This document shows positions 54,965 through 64,000 of a DNA stretch of 64,000 nt, in pieces (the first letter of the stretch is position 1; each line of letters opens with the position of its first letter). The stretch is taken from assembly GCA_002917775.1 (NCBI GenBank), contig KZ627156.1, positions 1,100,838-1,164,837 on the forward strand, read 5' to 3'. The DNA comes from Glaciozyma antarctica PI12 (lineage: Eukaryota > Basidiomycota > Microbotryomycetes > Kriegeriales > Camptobasidiaceae). The translations under genes and the position numbers were made by a program. The notes under the pieces are model-generated. The model was not told the origin of the DNA. It searched no databases and saw only the letters and a program-made list of their open reading frames with translations.

Positions 54965-55529
54965 TCCCCCCCTCCCCCTCTCGAGGACTTCGAAGCTGGT
55001 CTTCTTCTCCCCCGCCCCTTCCCCATCCCCTCTTTTTCCAGACCGCTGGGCTTGCCCGCTTTGGAAAGACGCATGTAGGGACGCCAGCTTGCTGGCACCC
55101 TGTGGACGTTTCTTGACGTTGATCGTTGGGAGTCGTCTTATTTATTTCGCATGCAATGCAGTGCGACGGATTGAGCTTGCTCGTCTGCACCATATACTTG
55201 TTGAGGCGAGGACGAGAGGAGCGAGAGGATCTTGCGAAAGCGCAGCGAGGGGCGACGACGAACGCTTTGCTGATTCGGAGCGTACGTCGCGACGTCCAGT
55301 ACTACGAAGAGCAGGCTCCTGGAAAGCAGGCTGTTGACGTGCGATACGAGGTAGACGAAGCTCAGCTCCGACGGGTCGGGCAGCGAAGAAATCGCCGAGT
55401 GCAAAGGCCAGCGCGAGTTGGTTCGTTCAAACGATTTCAGAAAGGGTTCTACGACAGACGAGAGGGGGGTATGCGAGGGAAGTAAAGGGTATAACGGGTA
55501 ATGGTGGTATGCGAAGAGGAAAGCGATCC
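54965..55529. other. Convergent intergenic region, GH18 and RPC1
   Basis: About 565 bases of 3' flanks. No gene recognised. Confidence 0.4.
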
Positions 55530-61262
<5,733 letters not shown>

Positions 61263-61502
61263 TTTGAGCACGAGCTTGCCGGCGTAGGAGCTGCTAAAGG
61301 TGTTCGCTGCTGTCCCGAGTGCTGCTGTAGCTGATCGGACGAAAGAGCTCTTGCCAGGAGAGACGACGGAGCGAAGGAGAGGTGGGCCAAAGAAAAAGGC
61401 CTTCGCTCGGCGGCAGGGCTCCCTCGACCGTCCACCACAACAGCGCACAAACACCAGCTCCGCCCCCCCCCCCCTCCCCTACTCCCTCCCACCTTTCCCG
61501 CC
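61263..61502. promoter_or_regulatory. Shared promoter, RPC1 and mitochondrial uL24
   Basis: 240 bases between divergent starts, including a C-rich tract at about 61466-61482 just upstream of the uL24 start. No TATA box seen. Confidence 0.5.
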
Positions 61503-62453
61503 ATGCCGCGAGACCCGACCAAATCCCTCCAGCGCTCGCTCGCGCACCTGCGACCTCCCCCGGTGCGCGGCGGCAAGTTTGCCATGCCCATCCCTTCCCA
61601 CTTCGCCCCCAAAGCCCGCTTCGTCCAAGTCAAGGACCGAATCCCCTTCTGGAACATTGCACCGAGCGACAAGGTCATCATGGTGCGCGGGAGCAAGGAG
61701 CTCAATGGGAGGGAGGCGACGGTGCAGAAGGTCGACCGCGAGGGCAACAGGATCTACCTCACCGAGTCGGACTTCTCCGTACGTTCACGGTGCTATCTGG
61801 CGTGGTGGGGGAGGAGCTGACCGAGCGTGCTCTCGTACAGGTGAAGAAGCGCATGCCGTCGGAGTACCCCGGCCAGGCCCTCGAGCCTGGAGGGAGCGAC
61901 CAACCGATCTACGCTCCTCGCGCCTACCACGTTGCCAACTTCCGTCTCCGCGTGCACGTTCAAGGCAAAACGTACACGGCGACGCGCGTCAAGCGCTCAG
62001 CGGTGACCTGGGACCGCGCGCAGAAGCGGTTCTCGTGGCATCGGTACGGGCTGGTCACTGAGCTCGCGACGGAGACGACCAAGGGATGGGTCAAGATCGC
62101 CTGGCCGAAGGAGGAGGTGCCTGCAAGCTCACCTGGTCCGTCTCGCTCTCTGACCTCTGCCTCCCTGGCTAACTTCGCTCGCAGGACCTCTCGACGCCGA
62201 GTCTGGCTCGACCGACGCTCCCTGGAAACCCTCTCTCGCCTCCCTCTCCCTCGACCCTTCCTCCTCCACTCCCCCAGCACCAGAGCTCAAGATCTCGCCG
62301 CTCGACCTACAAGGCGGGTACCACTCGCGGGCTCAGCGGACGAAGAGGTTCAACGAGAAGAAGCAGGAGGAGAAGGTGCATGGGATCAAGGCGCGGGGAG
62401 CGGAGCTGCTGGAGAGGAGGAAGAACCAGGAGGACTTGTTGAGTATCGACTGA
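61503..62453 (+). CDS. MRPL40: Mitochondrial large-subunit ribosomal protein uL24m (Mrpl40-type)
   Basis: Starts MPRDPTKSLQRSLAHLRPPP, Arg/Leu-rich as for mitochondrial import. The KOW domain follows: WNIAPSDKVIMVRGSKELNG, REATVQKVDREGNRIYLTE. Then come VHVQGKTYTATRVKRSAVTW, RYGLVTELATETTKGWVKIA, WPKEEVP and a long C-terminal extension ending ERRKNQEDLLSID. KVIMVRGxxKxxxGxxxxVxxVDRExNRIYLxxxN is the uL24 pattern. The fungal-type extension beyond the KOW core is expected for Mrpl40. It binds 23S-type rRNA near the exit tunnel of the mitoribosome. Three exons. Confidence 0.82.
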
Positions 62454-63160
62454 AGTGGGAAATATCGCTGGCGTTCATTTCGGAGCGAGAGGATTAGACT
62501 ACGGTGCGAAGGATTACGGGACTGAAGGGGTGTAGGCGGGACGTCTTAGCGCCAGGTCGTGCCGACGGTCTGCGTGTCACTCGCGCTCGTCGTGAAGGAT
62601 CTGCTCAGAGCTCTGCTTCAGTCACTGCTCGCCATCGCGAATCCGAATCGGCGCACCGTTAGGATCCGACTCCCACGAGATGACACCACTGCCGACTTGC
62701 GGACAAACTGCTCGCACAATTCAGCTCACCTCTCCTTAGCGACATCGCGAGCTCACCTTGTGCTGAAGTGCCGTCGAAGCTGTCACCGTGCAGAGGTTGT
62801 TTGACGCCGTGTACTACGCCGCCGAGCGTGCAATTCCGGGCGCCGGGTTCCAGTTCGCGAGCTCCGAGACCAATGCCACGAGGAGGATGCTTTGCAGTTC
62901 CACATCAGCTTGCACCAGAGAGGAATGTGAGGTACTCACATCGCCAGACACCGTCCTGGCGATTTGATAGAGCGTTGCAGCCACCGCACTACTCCACCAG
63001 CACCTATACCGCACGTAAGAGACGCTTCGAGGACGGCCAGGAGAGGGAAAGGAGGAGCGAGACCGGCCTTCGCGTCGACTCAAGGTTGTCCTCCTCCCTT
63101 CCTTATCCTCTTCAAGGCTTCCCTGCTTAGACCTAGATCTGCTCTTATCTCTAGACACTC
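62454..63160. other. Intergenic region with a weak leftward candidate exon set
   Basis: About 700 bases between two rightward genes. The minus strand has plausible splice signals around 62756-62760 and 62890-62940 and hydrophobic open stretches such as AATLYQIARTVSGD, but I could not assemble a motif-bearing protein. It may be a decaying gene or only the promoter of the dehydratase. Confidence 0.3.
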
Positions 63161-64000
63161 ATGGCGTCCGCACCTTCACCAGCACGGCCGACGCAGCTCC
63201 ATATCGAGACTCCTCTGCAGTACTCGTCGCTCCTCTCTCAGCACGCCAACTGGTTGGTCTCTCGCACCTCCAAAGACCTCTCACCAACCCTCTCCACCCC
63301 AGCCACGTCTACCTCAAACTCGAGAACACGCAACCCAGCGGCTCGTTCAAGACCCGGTCCGCCCTCTCACCCCCACATCTCTTACTCCGCCTGACCCTCT
63401 CAACAGCGGTATCGGCGCCTTAGCTCTCGCCTCCATCACTTCCAGCACTCCCACCCCACACCTCGTCTGTTCTAGCGGAGGGAACGCCGGCCTCGCATGC
63501 GCCTACGCCGCGCACGCGCTCTCACTGCCTTGCACCATCTTCGTCCCGCTCTCTACGAAGCCGGCGGTCGTGGAACGGATCCAGATGTACGGAGCGCAAG
63601 TGGTTATGGGAGGAGCGCATTGGGCAGAGGCGGATAAGGGAGCGAGGGAGCTGGTCGAGTTGGAGGAGAGCGCGTGAGTTGCGTACGGTGCGGTTCGGCG
63701 CGGACGAGAGCTGATGTGTCTGGCGCAGCGTCTATATTCCACCTTTTGACCACCCGATGGTCGTGGAAGGGAACGCTACGATTGTGCCAGAGTTGGAGGA
63801 GCAGCTGCGTTTGCAGGGGAAGAAGGCGGACGCGATCGTCTGCTCAGTGGGCGGTGGGGGACTCCTCGCTGGGATCCTGACCGGTCTCGCCTCGTCCGGT
63901 AGCTCAAGTGCGTCCTATCCTCCCTTTATTCAGATCGAACTAACCGCCTCGTACCACAGTCCCCGTCCTCGCCTGCGAGACTTTGGGCGCCGCATCCCTC
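63161..64000 (+). CDS. L-serine/threonine dehydratase (PLP, fold type II), 3' end outside window
   Basis: Starts MASAPSPARPTQLHIETPLQ at 63161. A 48-50 base intron (about 63253-63302) joins YSSLLSQHAN to HVYLKLENTQPSGSFKTR, which carries the PLP-binding Lys (SGSFK). After another intron: GIGALALASI, SSGGNAGLACAYAA (phosphate-binding loop), LPCTIFVPLSTKPAVVERIQ, MYGAQVVMGG, IPPFDHPMVVEGNATIVPEL and CSVGGGGLLAGI (Gly loop). The reading frame runs off the end in VPVLACETLGAAS. This matches yeast Cha1/SDL1 and mammalian SDS, which deaminate serine or threonine to pyruvate or 2-oxobutyrate. Substrate preference is not readable here. Confidence 0.9.

Overview
The window is a gene-dense, visibly GC-rich fungal chromosome segment. 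Coding sequence is cut by many short introns, mostly about 45-80 nt, with GT(A/G)CGT/GTGAGT-type donors, a CTAAC/CTGAC branch site and CAG acceptors. Gene order, intron density, codon use (C-ending codons) and protein content point to a basidiomycete yeast, most likely a Microbotryomycetes relative (Rhodotorula/Sporobolomyces-like). The organism call is inference. No rRNA, complete tRNA, CRISPR, LTR element or transposon was seen.

Layout, left to right. 0-14 kb: the 3'-truncated end of a long SS18/SSXT-domain protein (-), then SPT4 (+), the FLX1-like carrier (+), MND1 (+), ORC4 (-), SLX9 (+) and a coiled-coil protein (-). 14-16 kb: a gene-poor stretch with a 697-base assembly gap. 15.8-24.9 kb: five members of a family of tiny HMG-box/YABBY-like proteins on both strands (one partly hidden by the gap). 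They surround a membrane-anchored steryl-ester-type lipase (-) and a NOP13-like RRM protein (+). 25-28 kb: an RGS-LOV blue-light receptor (-). 28.5-34.8 kb: complex I subunit NDUFB4 (-), FRA10AC1 (+), complex I assembly methyltransferase NDUFAF7 (-), pantothenate gene ECM31/panB (+) and an unrecognised gene (-). 34.9-43.9 kb: F-box-like protein (+), glycine carrier HEM25 (-), ARL2 (+), CCT7 (-), prolidase (+). 44-49 kb: DUF2433 phosphoesterase-like protein with an RGG tail (-) and a cysteine-containing LRR protein (+). 50-55 kb: two divergent secretory genes, a repeat protein with dibasic sites (-) and a GH18 chitinase-like protein whose N-terminal half is a chain of Kex2-like sites (+). 55.5-64 kb: RPC1, the largest subunit of RNA polymerase III (-), mitochondrial uL24 (+), and the start of a serine/threonine dehydratase (+) that leaves the window.

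Most genes are conserved housekeeping functions arranged as divergent pairs with short shared promoters or as convergent pairs. The unusual regions are the HMG/YABBY-like multigene cluster, the RGS-LOV photoreceptor and the divergent Kex2-substrate/chitinase pair. Several genes (ORC4 N-terminus, NOP13, the GH18 protein, RGS-LOV N-terminus, NDUFAF7 3' end) show reading-frame conflicts that could be real lesions or assembly errors in low-complexity DNA.
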